64,000 nucleotides of DNA. Source: Mycobacterium bohemicum DSM 44277 (GTDB lineage Bacteria > Actinomycetota > Actinomycetes > Mycobacteriales > Mycobacteriaceae). Below the pieces are notes generated by a model, which was not told the origin of the DNA, ran no database searches, and was given only the letters and a program-made list of their open reading frames with translations. The translations under genes and the position numbers were made by a program. This document shows, one piece after another, positions 1 through 8,580 of this stretch; the stretch's first letter is position 1; each line of letters opens with the position of its first letter. The DNA lies in assembly GCF_001053185.1 (NCBI RefSeq), contig NZ_CSTD01000002.1, positions 689,577-753,576 on the forward strand, read 5' to 3'.

Positions 1-912
1 GTCGGGCTCGGAAGAACGTGAGGCTGGCTGCACGCTCGAGCCTGCGGCCGCGGCCACGCACTCGTCCACGAACGACAACACGTTCGCGTGGTAGTCGGCT
101 GCGGTGTAACCGAGGCTCATGTTGTGTCCCGCGTCGGGCTGCCTGTGCACGGCGAACCGCGGCGTTCCGGAGAACAGCGCGGCGATGTCGGCCATCGCCG
201 AATCGTCGTTCTGCCAGACCTTCTCGTGCTCGGCGATGCTGAAGTGCACCGGGACGCGCACCGCGGGCGCCAGCGCCGGGAAGTCTTGGCGGGCCCAGTC
301 CGACACCATCTGGTCTTCGTAGGCCGGGGCCGTGGGGGAAACCGTGGCGCCGCCCAGCACCTCGGGCGGATACAGCTCCTCGGGCTGCCACAGCAGGTCG
401 CGCAGCCCCGCGGGTCGGCGTTCCCGGGTGGCCACTTTGAGGATCTCCCGGGCCGCGCTGTGGTAGCGCCGTCCGGTGCCCGCCAATTCGATGCCCAGCA
501 GATCGGCGCCGCGCTCGTCGGCGCCCATCCGCATCGCCAGCTCGCACCCGCCCGAATGGGCCATGACGAACAGCCCGGCGCCGCGTGGCCGGTCACCGAG
601 AATGCGGTCGACCGTGCCGTAGGCGAGGTCGACCCGTTGCTCGGGCCGGGCCATGGCCTCCGGGTACGGGCCGGAGCTGCCGTAGCCGGGGCGGTCGATG
701 GCCACCACCGTGAACCCGGCCGCCGCGCCGGTCCGCAGGAGCGACAGCGACGGGTGGCCGGGGCAGTCGAAATACGTTGCGGTGGTGCCCCCGCCGTGAA
801 TTGCCACGATGACGGCCCGGGGCGCTTCGGTGTCCGTGGGCTCGGCGACCAGTGCGGACATCGGCACGCCGCCGGCGATCACCAGCCGGGGGCGGACCGC
901 CGGGGCGTTCAT
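1..912 (-). CDS. alpha/beta hydrolase (3' end outside the window)
   Basis: This minus-strand frame is open from ATG 912 to the window edge, giving 304 codons without a stop. Near the N-terminus is an oxyanion-type HGGG motif (AIHGGGTT), then DRPGYGSSGP and a nucleophile elbow FVMAHSGGCELAM with Ser in H-S-G-G. A C-terminal PDAGHN motif supplies the likely catalytic His, so the triad looks intact. The sequence after that His is low-complexity, so little of the protein is missing. Its ATG overlaps the TGA of the upstream thiolase gene (ATGA), so the two are translationally coupled. A role as esterase or thioesterase on the same substrate is inference; the substrate is unknown. Confidence 0.85.
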   Translation of the reverse strand, partial: MNAPAVRPRLVIAGGVPMSALVAEPTDTEAPRAVIVAIHGGGTTATYFDCPGHPSLSLLRTGAAAGFTVVAIDRPGYGSSGPYPEAMARPEQRVDLAYGTVDRILGDRPRGAGLFVMAHSGGCELAMRMGADERGADLLGIELAGTGRRYHSAAREILKVATRERRPAGLRDLLWQPEELYPPEVLGGATVSPTAPAYEDQMVSDWARQDFPALAPAVRVPVHFSIAEHEKVWQNDDSAMADIAALFSGTPRFAVHRQPDAGHNMSLGYTAADYHANVLSFVDECVAAAAGSSVQPASRSSEPD

Positions 913-2552
913 GCGTCGGACCGCAGCAGCAGCACGCCGCTGGGGGTCAGGCCCCCGCTGCTCACCACGCCGACGCGGGCGTCGGCGACCTGCCGATCGC
1001 CGGCCTCGCCGCGCAGCTGGGTGATCGCTTCGTGCAACAGGCCCATGCCGTGGGTGCGCCCGTGGGAGAGCTGACCGCCGTGGGTGTTGAGCGGCAACAG
1101 GCCGTCGCGGGCGATGTTCTTGCCGCCGTCCAAAAAGTCCCTGGCGCCGCCGATTTCGCAGAAGCCCAGCGCCTCGATCCAGGACAGGCAGTTCATCGTG
1201 AAGCCGTCGTAGAGCTCGGCGACATCGACGTCGGCGGGTCGCAGCGAGGTGCGGGTCCACACGTGCGCGGCCTGGCCCAGCACCTGCGGCTCGTGGGTCA
1301 ACGTGCTTTGATCCCAGTCGATCCGCTCGATGATCTGGGTTCCCACCGCCTCCACCAACACCGGCGGCTTGGGCATGTCGCGGGCCGCATCAACGGCCGA
1401 GACGATCACCGCGACGGAGGCGTCGCAGGGCACGTCGCAGTCGTAGAGGCCGAACGGTGTCGTGATGGGCCGCGCGTTCAGGTAGTCGTCCATCGTCATC
1501 GGCGACCGGTACACCGCAGTGGGATTGAGTTCGGCGTTGGCCCGCTGGTTCAGCGCGATCCAGCCCAGCGTCTCTTTCGTCGTGCCGTAACGGTGGAAAT
1601 GCCGCTGGGCGTTCATCGCCAGGGTGTGCGCCGCCGACGTCGCACCGAACGGGAACATCCACCCGGCAGGACGACCCATCGAGCCGCCGATCTTGCCCTG
1701 CTTCATCAGCTCGTTGTGCGTGGCCTCCCACAGCGTCCGGAAGCACAGCACGTGGCGGGCCAGCCCGGTGGCGACGGCGAGCATCGCGGCGATCACCGAT
1801 CCGCCGGGGCCGAACGTTTCGATCCCGCCGTTGTGCCAGGTGGGGCGGATTCCCAGCGCGGCCTCCAGCGCGGTCACCCCGCCCTCGCCGAACCCGCCGA
1901 GGTTGCCGCCCCCGGGATAGGTTGACAGGCCGTCGATGTCGGCGAACGTCAGCCCGGCGTCGGCGATCGCGGCCTCGCAGGCCTGCACGGTCAGCGCCAG
2001 CGGTGGCTGCATCAGCCGGCGCCCGATCGGCGACATGCCGATGCCGGTGAGCGCGACCTTGTCCTCGAACTTGTCGGCGGTCAGCATGGGGCGGACGTGT
2101 TCGCCGAAGCGCTCGGGCGCGATCTCGTCGGCGGGCATGGGGCCGCTCTGGCCGGGCACGGGCCGGAACAGCGGCAACCAGGCGTCCTCGGCCCGTTCGA
2201 AGACCACCTCGACCTGCTGGCCGAGTTCGAGATCGCCGGGGTCGCAGTCGACGATGTTGGTGGTCAGGCGCACGCGCGGGTCCTCGGCGATGGCGACCTG
2301 GGCGACCACGTACGGCGCCGGCAGCCCGGGCAGGCTGAAGCGGTGGTTCACGGTGAACCCGGCGAGCGTCGCCTTGCCGGACACGGCGCGCACCCCGATG
2401 TCCCGCGAGCGGCAGTACCGGCACACCGGCGCGGGCGGGTGGATCAGCGATTCGCAGGCCCGGCAGTGCTGCAGCCGCAGCGTCCCGTCGGCCCCCGACG
2501 TCCAGAAGAATTCGTTCTCCGGGGTGACCAGAGGCGCCGGGCGCGGTGTCAA
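909..2552 (-). CDS. Zn-ribbon/OB-fold (DUF35) - thiolase-like fusion protein
   Basis: About 547 aa. The N-terminus carries a zinc ribbon with Cys at about 30, 33, 44 and 47 (CRAC and CRYC pairs), then an OB-fold to about residue 130. From DKVALTGIGMSPIG on it is an SCP-x/Ltp-type thiolase-like domain with ELYDGFT and a NTHGG motif near the C-terminus. In steroid catabolism the same two parts occur as separate proteins (a DUF35 protein and Ltp2) that together do retro-aldol cleavage of a beta-hydroxyacyl-CoA. A similar lyase role is inferred here. The start is TTG 2552, overlapping the ferredoxin stop (TTGA) and keeping the usual TPENEFFW N-terminus. GTG 2567 is an alternative. Confidence 0.85.
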   Translation of the reverse strand: MTPRPAPLVTPENEFFWTSGADGTLRLQHCRACESLIHPPAPVCRYCRSRDIGVRAVSGKATLAGFTVNHRFSLPGLPAPYVVAQVAIAEDPRVRLTTNIVDCDPGDLELGQQVEVVFERAEDAWLPLFRPVPGQSGPMPADEIAPERFGEHVRPMLTADKFEDKVALTGIGMSPIGRRLMQPPLALTVQACEAAIADAGLTFADIDGLSTYPGGGNLGGFGEGGVTALEAALGIRPTWHNGGIETFGPGGSVIAAMLAVATGLARHVLCFRTLWEATHNELMKQGKIGGSMGRPAGWMFPFGATSAAHTLAMNAQRHFHRYGTTKETLGWIALNQRANAELNPTAVYRSPMTMDDYLNARPITTPFGLYDCDVPCDASVAVIVSAVDAARDMPKPPVLVEAVGTQIIERIDWDQSTLTHEPQVLGQAAHVWTRTSLRPADVDVAELYDGFTMNCLSWIEALGFCEIGGARDFLDGGKNIARDGLLPLNTHGGQLSHGRTHGMGLLHEAITQLRGEAGDRQVADARVGVVSSGGLTPSGVLLLRSDA

Positions 2553-2848
2553 CGGGTGAAACCCCACTCGGCTTCGTTGTCTTCGGTTCTCAGGTGCGCG
2601 GCGGGATCCTCGTCGACGTGCGCGGTCGGTTCCGGCACGTCGTCGGGCCGACGTTCGTCCATCTCCATGATGGCGTGCGCGGGGCAGTCCATCAGCGCGC
2701 GCAGGACCGCGTCGCGGTCGGCTTCGGGGACGGTGCCGTCGCCGATCAGGCACGCGTATCCCCAGTCGTCGAGCGAGAAGTATTGCGGCGCATGCTTGGC
2801 GCAGACGCCGAAGCCGTCGCAGAGCGTGCGGTCGAGATGGACCTTCAT
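2549..2848 (-). CDS. 3Fe-4S type ferredoxin
   Basis: 99 aa. The N-terminus MKVHLDRTLCDGFGVCAKHA followed by a distant DCPAHAI gives the C-x5-C...CP pattern of single-cluster [3Fe-4S] actinobacterial ferredoxins, which usually serve P450s or other oxygenases. After residue 70 there is an acidic tail (EMDERRPDD...), longer than the 64-aa ferredoxin at 14119. It lies 8 bp after the NuoF-like gene and overlaps the thiolase gene by 4 bp, so the three form one operon. ATG 2848 is chosen because the family starts with MKV at this point. Confidence 0.9.
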   Translation of the reverse strand: MKVHLDRTLCDGFGVCAKHAPQYFSLDDWGYACLIGDGTVPEADRDAVLRALMDCPAHAIMEMDERRPDDVPEPTAHVDEDPAAHLRTEDNEAEWGFTR

Positions 2849-2856
2849 GGTTTGAT

Positions 2857-4164
2857 TCACGCGTAGCTCACCGCTTCCACCTCGTAGGGCCGCTCGGCGC
2901 GAAATGCGTTGCCGCGGCACGTATCACAGGCGTTCTGGAGATGAGCCGCCACGGCCTCCGGGAATTGGTCGAGCAGGCTGCCCGCCACGTTGGTCGCGGC
3001 GTCGAGCGTGGCGCACGCTCCGCGGCCGCGCAGCTCCATCGACCAGCGGCGCAGCCGGCCGAGGTCGTCGGCGGTGGCGACACCGTCGCGAAGCGCGCCG
3101 GCCGCGGCGGCCATCGCGGCGGTGCCGTTGAAACATGACCCGCACTGGCCGGCGTTTTCGCGATCGAAGTAGGCCAACACCGATGCCGCGACCGCCACCG
3201 GGCAGTCGTCGGTGAGCACCGTCACGGCGCCACAACCCAGCCCGCTGCCCAGGCCGCGCAGCGTCTCATGGTCCAACGTGGCATCCAGCACCACGCGGTT
3301 GAGCAGACCTGCGAAGTAGCCCCCGAGCAGCGCTCCCCGCACGTGGTCGGGCGAGACCCCGTGGTGGGCAAGGAGTTCGGTGAATGGCAGGCCGTGGGGG
3401 ATCTCGTAGAGCGCGGGTGGGCGCCCGGCGCCTGTGATCGTGGCAAGGAAGGTCCCGGGCGACTGCTGCGTGCCCTGGGAGCGGAAAGCCGCCGCCCCGT
3501 GCCGCTGCAGGTAGGGCAGGTTGGCGAGGGTCTCGACGTTGCTGACCAGGGTGGGCCGGCCGCCGACGCCCTTCTGAAAGGGCCGGGGCGGCTTGTCGGT
3601 CGGCTTGACCGGCCCCCCGTTGATCGCGCGGGTGACGGCCGTTTCCTCGCCGGCGATGTACCCCGGCGCGACGCTGATCACCTCGATGGTGATGTCGAAC
3701 GGGCGCTCCGAGAGCGCGGCTCGCACGCTGCGCGCGGAGTCCTCGTCGGACACGTAGATGTAGGCGTGATCGGCCGCCACCACGGCCGCGGCCAGGCGCA
3801 GGCCGTCGAGCACCAGATGCGGCCGGTTGCGCAGCAACCAGCGGTCTTTGATCGACGCCGGCTCGCCCTCTTCGCCGTTGGCGACCACGGCGGAACCGCC
3901 GCACGCGCGGCCCGTCAAGCGAGCGTTGTCCCGCACCGCGCGCAGTTTGACAGCCAGGGGGAACGCGGCACCGCCGCGGCCCTGCAGCCCACTGGCTTCG
4001 ACCTCGGCGAGCATTTCGTCGGGGTCGGCAAGCGGTTGATAGCCGCCGAGCTTCTGGTAGGCCGGGTAGTCCTCCCGTCCCTGGCCGGGCCGATCGCCCA
4101 GCAGCCGCGACGGGCGCCCCGGCCAGGTGGTGACGCCGATGGCCGGGGCGGCGCTGGCTTCCAT
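2857..4164 (-). CDS. NuoF-like flavoprotein (FMN/Fe-S NADH dehydrogenase subunit homologue)
   Basis: 435 aa. It has the GRGGAAFPLAVKL nucleotide/FMN motif near residue 60, an NGEEGEPASIKDR motif, a SLBB-like middle part and C-terminal cysteines (QCGSCFNGT and ACDTCRG) in the position of the NuoF cluster region. There is no complex I operon nearby; the partner gene is a ferredoxin 8 bp downstream. I infer a stand-alone NAD(P)H:ferredoxin reductase feeding the ferredoxin, not a respiratory complex I subunit. ATG 4164 is preceded by GGAG at 8-nt spacing. A GTG at 4200 would abut the divergent ATG at 4201 and is less likely. Confidence 0.82.
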   Translation of the reverse strand: MEASAAPAIGVTTWPGRPSRLLGDRPGQGREDYPAYQKLGGYQPLADPDEMLAEVEASGLQGRGGAAFPLAVKLRAVRDNARLTGRACGGSAVVANGEEGEPASIKDRWLLRNRPHLVLDGLRLAAAVVAADHAYIYVSDEDSARSVRAALSERPFDITIEVISVAPGYIAGEETAVTRAINGGPVKPTDKPPRPFQKGVGGRPTLVSNVETLANLPYLQRHGAAAFRSQGTQQSPGTFLATITGAGRPPALYEIPHGLPFTELLAHHGVSPDHVRGALLGGYFAGLLNRVVLDATLDHETLRGLGSGLGCGAVTVLTDDCPVAVAASVLAYFDRENAGQCGSCFNGTAAMAAAAGALRDGVATADDLGRLRRWSMELRGRGACATLDAATNVAGSLLDQFPEAVAAHLQNACDTCRGNAFRAERPYEVEAVSYA

Positions 4165-4187
4165 CACGAGCACTCCAATCTCGCGGT

Positions 4188-4193
4188 TAGTCT
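4188..4193 (+). promoter_or_regulatory. putative -10 box of a leaderless transcript
   Basis: TAGTCT fits the mycobacterial TANNNT -10 consensus and ends 7 bp before ATG 4201. That is the spacing expected if transcription starts at or next to the start codon. No Shine-Dalgarno sequence is visible before 4201, which agrees with leaderless expression. Confidence 0.4.
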
Positions 4194-4200
4194 TGCGCAC

Positions 4201-4683
4201 ATGCGAACTGCAGTAGTCCGCGTCAACGTCGACCCCTCCGGGCTGCTCACGGCCGCACAGCTAGGCGAGGGCATGACGGCGCTCCTCGAGCTTGCCCACG
4301 AGATCGGCGCGGACGTCGTCGCCAACGATCTCGCGGCGATGCCGGTCGGGCGCCGAGAGGTCGAGCTGCTCATCGCCCGTGACAACGTCGACGCACTGAA
4401 GACGCTCGGAGTCGAGATCTGCGACAAGGCTTTTGGAGCTTTCGGACCCCGCCCGGTCGCCGGTGTGGTCACCTTCATCAGCAGGGGCACCGACGACGAC
4501 GCCCACGGCGTGCTGGCCGCATTCGGGCTCAGCGGCGAGATCGTCAGGACGCCCGGCGACGACGGCTTCGACATCGTCAACGTGACCCTGCGTGAAAGCG
4601 ACCTCGACCGGGTACCGGAGAGCCGGATCCATACGGCCCTCGAGGCGTCGCTCAACTGCGAGGTTCACATCCGGACCGTGTAA
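4201..4683 (+). CDS. conserved hypothetical protein
   Basis: 160 aa, starting MRTAVVRVNVDPSG and ending EVHIRTV. It is soluble, with no signal peptide, membrane helix or cysteine cluster. The alternating hydrophobic beta/alpha pattern (TAVVRVNVD, DVVANDL, VAGVVTFISRG, DIVNVTL) suggests one or two small ferredoxin-like or ACT-like alpha/beta folds. I do not recognise the family. It stands alone: divergent from the NuoF-like operon and convergent with the Rieske/amidohydrolase operon (5 bp between stops). Codon use is typical of the window. Confidence 0.75.
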   Translation: MRTAVVRVNVDPSGLLTAAQLGEGMTALLELAHEIGADVVANDLAAMPVGRREVELLIARDNVDALKTLGVEICDKAFGAFGPRPVAGVVTFISRGTDDDAHGVLAAFGLSGEIVRTPGDDGFDIVNVTLRESDLDRVPESRIHTALEASLNCEVHIRTV

Positions 4684-4688
4684 CCGCG

Positions 4689-5555
4689 TCATGATCCCAG
4701 GAATTCGAGGATCGCGGGCGCCGCCTGCACCCAGGTGTCGAACATGTTGAAGTGCTGCACCCGACCCGCCGCGCGCTCCTCGGACGCCCGCTCCCACGCG
4801 TCCTCCGGCCAGGGCGGATCGATCAGCGTGGACCCCTTGATCAGGCAGCTGACCTCGAGCGACGTGCGCTTGGGGTGGTCCATGTCGTTCTCGCCGCCGC
4901 GAATGATCAACGTGGGAACGGTGATTCGGTCGAACATCTCGTCCTCGACACCGGGGATCGTTTGTCCGGGTTTGGACACGAACGCGTTGAGCCAGCGCAG
5001 CATCACCTTGAGGAATTCGTCCTTGTCGAACTCTAGGAACCGTTGCTGGTTGCGCGGATTCTCCTGGATGCGCTCGCGCCACTCGGAAACCTTGATCACA
5101 CCGTCCATTCCGGTGCCGCGCACGGCGAGAATGCTCGGAATGATGTAGAAGGATCCCAGGACGAACGTGCCATAGATGCCGCCGACGATGTTCCACACCA
5201 CGAGCTTCTCGACGAGCTCGGGGTAGAGCATCGTCGTGAGCATGGAATCCCTTGCCCCGCCCGAGCCCCCGGCGAGAATGCAGCGGTCGACGCCCAGCGC
5301 GCTCAGCATGCCGCGCAGCGTCTCCGCGCGCATGTGCGATTCGCTCTGCCCGTAGAACTGCACATCGGAGGCCCCGCAATTGGGTCGGTCCCACAGCAGC
5401 ACCCGGTAGCCGCCGGCGACCAGCGCGTCGGCCAGCGGACGCAGACCGGGAATCTCCTTGCTGAACCTGCCCCCCGGTGTCAGGACGATGAGATCGCCTG
5501 CATCTCCCAGGATTTCGTAGACGACGCGGCCCCCGTTGACCTCGATAGAAGACAC
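4689..5555 (-). CDS. alpha/beta hydrolase
   Basis: 288 aa. The sequence runs VYEILGDAGDLIVLTPGGRFSKE, then WDRPNCGASD, then a nucleophile elbow AGGSGGARDS (Ser in G-G-S-G-G), an Asp-containing LIIRGGENDMD and a cap region rich in aromatic residues. The late catalytic His is less clear (HFNMFD). It is the last gene of the minus-strand operon 8279-4689 and could hydrolyse a product of the amidohydrolases. The start is GTG 5555, with GGAGG unusually close upstream (3 nt). Confidence 0.8.
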   Translation of the reverse strand: MSSIEVNGGRVVYEILGDAGDLIVLTPGGRFSKEIPGLRPLADALVAGGYRVLLWDRPNCGASDVQFYGQSESHMRAETLRGMLSALGVDRCILAGGSGGARDSMLTTMLYPELVEKLVVWNIVGGIYGTFVLGSFYIIPSILAVRGTGMDGVIKVSEWRERIQENPRNQQRFLEFDKDEFLKVMLRWLNAFVSKPGQTIPGVEDEMFDRITVPTLIIRGGENDMDHPKRTSLEVSCLIKGSTLIDPPWPEDAWERASEERAAGRVQHFNMFDTWVQAAPAILEFLGS

Positions 5556-5569
5556 GATCCTCCGTAACG

Positions 5570-5983
5570 TCAGGCCATTACCAGCACGTCTTTGCCCACG
5601 ACGCGAACCGGGTAGGTGCGGATGCTCCACTCAGGCTTGACCGCCGTCGTGCCGGTCGCCAGCTCGAAACCCCATTGGTGCCAGGGGCAGTAGATGTACT
5701 CCAGGTCCCGCACCATCACGGCGTCACCGGGGGCGGTCTCATCGACGATGGTGCGCCCGCGGGCACGCCCCGAGCACAACGGGCCGCCCTGGTGCGGGCA
5801 GTAGTTCGCGATGGCGTAGAAGGTGCCGTTGACGTTGAAGACGCCGACGCCGTGCCGGCCGATCGGCACCAATTTGTGCTTCCCCGGAGGGATCTCGTCC
5901 ACCGTCGCGACGACGTGCTCGCGTCCCTGCGCGAGGCGGGGCTGGGGGCGACTGAGGGTGGCCCCTTCGTGTTCGGCGGTCAA
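5570..5983 (-). CDS. Rieske [2Fe-2S] ferredoxin-type protein
   Basis: 137 aa. The two cluster-binding boxes are intact: NYCPHQGGPLC (C-x-H) and YCPWHQWGFEL (C-x2-H). The length covers a single Rieske domain and nothing else, so it is an electron carrier or a regulatory partner, not an oxygenase alpha subunit. It starts at TTG 5983, one base after the stop of the upstream amidohydrolase gene. The operon link to two amidohydrolases and a hydrolase suggests a role in an oxidative ring or side-chain degradation step; no oxygenase component lies in the same operon. Confidence 0.87.
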   Translation of the reverse strand: MTAEHEGATLSRPQPRLAQGREHVVATVDEIPPGKHKLVPIGRHGVGVFNVNGTFYAIANYCPHQGGPLCSGRARGRTIVDETAPGDAVMVRDLEYIYCPWHQWGFELATGTTAVKPEWSIRTYPVRVVGKDVLVMA

Positions 5984-5984
5984 T

Positions 5985-7130
5985 TCAGAACACCCGGGTC
6001 TGGCCCTCGAGGACCGGAACGGTCTCGGGCAGGTGGTAGGTCGCGATGCCGTTCTTGTACATCACCGCGTCGCGGGCCGCCTTGGGGAGGTGCTTGACCA
6101 GCCAGCGCGGGTCGTCGAACGTCCAGTGCGGGTAGTCCGAGGAGAAGAGCAGGATCTTCTCGCACTCCATCCACTCCAGGGCGCGCGTCAACTCGGTCTT
6201 GTCCTCCGGGTAGTCCAGCGGCTGGGTGGTGAACTTGATGTGCTCCTTGACGTACTCCGACGGCTTGCGCTTGATGTCCAGCCACGACTTGCGCGCCTCG
6301 TAGATCGCGTCCATGCGCCACATCAGCGGCAGGATCCAGGTGAACGCGTGCTCGACGAAGACGATCCGCAGCGTCGGGAAGCGGTCGAAGACCCCGTCGA
6401 ATATCAGGCTCATCACCTGGTTGTTGGCCAGCAGCGAGTAGGTGACCATGAAGTCGTGGTTGTAGCTGGGCAAACCCACCGGCGGGATCGGCAGCTCGTC
6501 GAAATGGCTGCGCGCGAGGTGACAGCTGACGGTGATGTCGTGCTTGGTGGCGGCCGCCCAGATCGGGTCGTATTTCGGGTCGCCCCATGACGGCCGCGGT
6601 TCGGCCTTGATCAGAATCTGCCCCATGTAGGGGTGCCCGGCCCAGCGCTCGATCTCGCGCGCGGCCGCTTCCGGCTCCTCGATCGCGGCGCAAATCGAAC
6701 CGCGCCACCGCTCGTGCCAGTTGTTGTGGCTGTCCAGCCAGTGATTGGCCTGCCAGTCGTTCAGCGCGCACGCCATCGCATGCTGTGCTTCTCGAATGCG
6801 GGCGGGGTAGGCGGCGGGTTCCAGGATCGCGATGTCGGAGCCCGCCTCCATGATCAGCTGGCGGAACGCCAAGTCCGGGTCGCTGCAGGGGAATTCGCCA
6901 TTGGGCGGGAAGGTGTCCACGCGCATGGCGTAGCTGTGCGCGTAGTCGGGGGCGTCGTAGTAGATCTGCTCACCGACCTTGCGGGTGAGGAAGTACTTGC
7001 TGCGCCAGGGCTCGGGGATGTAGGGGAGGAGTTCCCCCCGCTTTGGTGAGGGGTGGACGTCGGAGTCGACGCACCGCACGGCGATGCGCTCGGCGGCGGG
7101 AACCCGTTCGTGCATATGGGTCAGCGTCAT
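5985..7130 (-). CDS. amidohydrolase-2 family protein (metal site intact)
   Basis: 381 aa, PF04909-type TIM-barrel protein (decarboxylases and hydrolases related to gamma-resorcylate decarboxylase). The N-terminal metal motif VDSDVHP (D-x-H) is present, as are a mid-barrel SCHLARSHFDE His and the late FSSDYPHW motif with its Asp. The best-supported reading is an active C-C or C-N lyase/hydrolase on a CoA-activated or cyclic acid; the substrate is unknown. ATG 7130 has AGGAG upstream. The gene lies 45 bp after a paralogue that has lost metal ligands (7176-8279). Confidence 0.87.
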   Translation of the reverse strand: MTLTHMHERVPAAERIAVRCVDSDVHPSPKRGELLPYIPEPWRSKYFLTRKVGEQIYYDAPDYAHSYAMRVDTFPPNGEFPCSDPDLAFRQLIMEAGSDIAILEPAAYPARIREAQHAMACALNDWQANHWLDSHNNWHERWRGSICAAIEEPEAAAREIERWAGHPYMGQILIKAEPRPSWGDPKYDPIWAAATKHDITVSCHLARSHFDELPIPPVGLPSYNHDFMVTYSLLANNQVMSLIFDGVFDRFPTLRIVFVEHAFTWILPLMWRMDAIYEARKSWLDIKRKPSEYVKEHIKFTTQPLDYPEDKTELTRALEWMECEKILLFSSDYPHWTFDDPRWLVKHLPKAARDAVMYKNGIATYHLPETVPVLEGQTRVF

Positions 7131-7175
7131 CTCAAAGCTCCTCTGTCTCCACGGTTTCCTCCACGGTGGGTCCCT

Positions 7176-8279
7176 CTACTGTGCGCCCGACGCGACGGCG
7201 ATGTCTATGCCGTACAGGTTGGCCGCGGTGCGCCAGCACAGCTTCTCGCGCTGCTCGGCGGACAGCGCCGCGGGCAGCTTGCGGATGTCGCCGCACTGCC
7301 AGTGCGGGTAGCTGGAGCCGAACATCACCATGTCGTCCTTGCCGGTGAAGCCGAACCATTCGCCGGCGAATTCTGCGTCGGCGGGCGGACCGTCGAGGCT
7401 GCCCTGGACGAAGTAGACGTGATCGGGCAGGTAGTCGCTGGGGATGCGGGGCGCCCAGGGCGTCTGCTCCAGGTGCGGCCGTCCGAAGGTGTCCATGCGC
7501 CAGATGAACGGCGTGACGAAGTCCGCGGCGCCGTCGGCCCAGACGAACTTGAGTCCGGCGAAACGCTCGAACACGCCCTCGGCGATCATGTTCATCAGGT
7601 GGTACACGTAGTTCAGCGCCATGAAGCCCACGTACTGCTCGTAGGTGCGGGTATTCCCGGACGGCGTGGGTGGAGACGCGATCCCCGAACCCACCTCGAT
7701 GTGCGCGGCAATCGGCAGGCCGGCGTCGACCGCGGCTTCGAACAGCGGCCAGTATTGCGGCTTGCCGTACAGGTCGCGGGACTGCAGCGGGATCCCGATC
7801 TGCACCACCCGCGGGTGCGCGCGCCACTTCTCGATCTCCCGCAGCGCTCCGGCGACGTCGTCGGGATTGACCCGGATCGTGCCGCGGAACCGGTCGCCGA
7901 ACTCGGCGGACTCCAGCCAGCGCGACACCATCATTTCGTTGTGGGCGGCGTGCAGCGCGCTGCCCAGGTGCCGGTCGGGCATGATGCCGCGGCCCATCGG
8001 ATGCAGGACCGCCACGTCGACGCCGCGCTTGTTGAACAGCTCGTTGGCAACGTATTCCGGATCCGAGCCCGGGTACTGGCCGTCAAGGCCCTCGGTGTTC
8101 GGCGCGTACTCGCCACCCGGCGCCCCGTACCAGTCCATCTCGTAGTCGGGGAAGCCCCGGCTCTTGAACGGTTCGCGCAGGAACGAGCGCAGGTCCTTGT
8201 TGGACGGAAAGAAGATGTGCACGCTGGCGTCGATCACCGGCGTGCGGGTCCCGTCAGCGTGTTCGATCACTGAAGCCAT
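7176..8279 (-). CDS. amidohydrolase-2 family protein, metal ligands degenerate
   Basis: 367 aa, a paralogue of the next gene. The N-terminal motif reads VIDASVHIFF, with Ser where the D-x-H Asp should be. The C-terminal motif reads FGSSYPHW, with Ser in place of the Asp in S-D-x-P-H. Both substitutions hit metal-binding or catalytic positions, while the rest of the barrel (GFMALNYVYHLMNMIAEGVFERF and so on) is well kept. I infer a non-catalytic or metal-independent partner, possibly a heteromer with the intact paralogue. It is the first gene of the operon; ATG 8279. Confidence 0.84.
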   Translation of the reverse strand: MASVIEHADGTRTPVIDASVHIFFPSNKDLRSFLREPFKSRGFPDYEMDWYGAPGGEYAPNTEGLDGQYPGSDPEYVANELFNKRGVDVAVLHPMGRGIMPDRHLGSALHAAHNEMMVSRWLESAEFGDRFRGTIRVNPDDVAGALREIEKWRAHPRVVQIGIPLQSRDLYGKPQYWPLFEAAVDAGLPIAAHIEVGSGIASPPTPSGNTRTYEQYVGFMALNYVYHLMNMIAEGVFERFAGLKFVWADGAADFVTPFIWRMDTFGRPHLEQTPWAPRIPSDYLPDHVYFVQGSLDGPPADAEFAGEWFGFTGKDDMVMFGSSYPHWQCGDIRKLPAALSAEQREKLCWRTAANLYGIDIAVASGAQ

Positions 8280-8580
8280 CCTTCGGCCGCCACGGCAGCT
8301 TTAGGCCGCGACGGGTCATATGATAGACAATCTAACATTTTGTTCGAGCGCCGATCAATGCGATTTCGGTAAGCGTTCTGATTACTATCGGCCCTGGTAG
8401 TCATTGGTTTTCCGTCAGATCCGGTAAGTGTCGTTCTTCAATGCGGATAATAGCATTCTCCATCGTGATCGCCGAGGCCGATCGCGACTCGGGTGCAGGC
8501 GAACCGGGCCTTCTACGGCCGCCGTCTGACCACTTCCTCGGTACGATTCCTCGCGTGATCGCCGGACTTGCCTCCGCACG
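8280..8580. other. divergent intergenic region
   Basis: About 300 bp between the minus-strand amidohydrolase operon and the plus-strand membrane protein. It is clearly more A+T-rich than its surroundings (for example ATAGACAATCTAACATTTTG near 8321-8340), as expected for promoters. It contains one near-match to the recurrent operator (8446-8460). No gene is visible in it. Confidence 0.6.
8446..8460. promoter_or_regulatory. operator-like inverted repeat GATAAT-AGC-ATTCTC
   Basis: It matches the window-wide motif GAGAAT-N3-ATTCTC at 11 of 12 arm positions. It lies 166 bp upstream of the amidohydrolase operon start (8279) and 120 bp upstream of the membrane protein start (8581), so it could serve either. 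Confidence 0.5.

Noticed and set aside
4165..4200. GTG 4200 as start of the NuoF-like gene
   Set aside because: It would abut the ATG of the divergent gene at 4201 with no space for promoters, while ATG 4164 has a GGAG at 8 nt.
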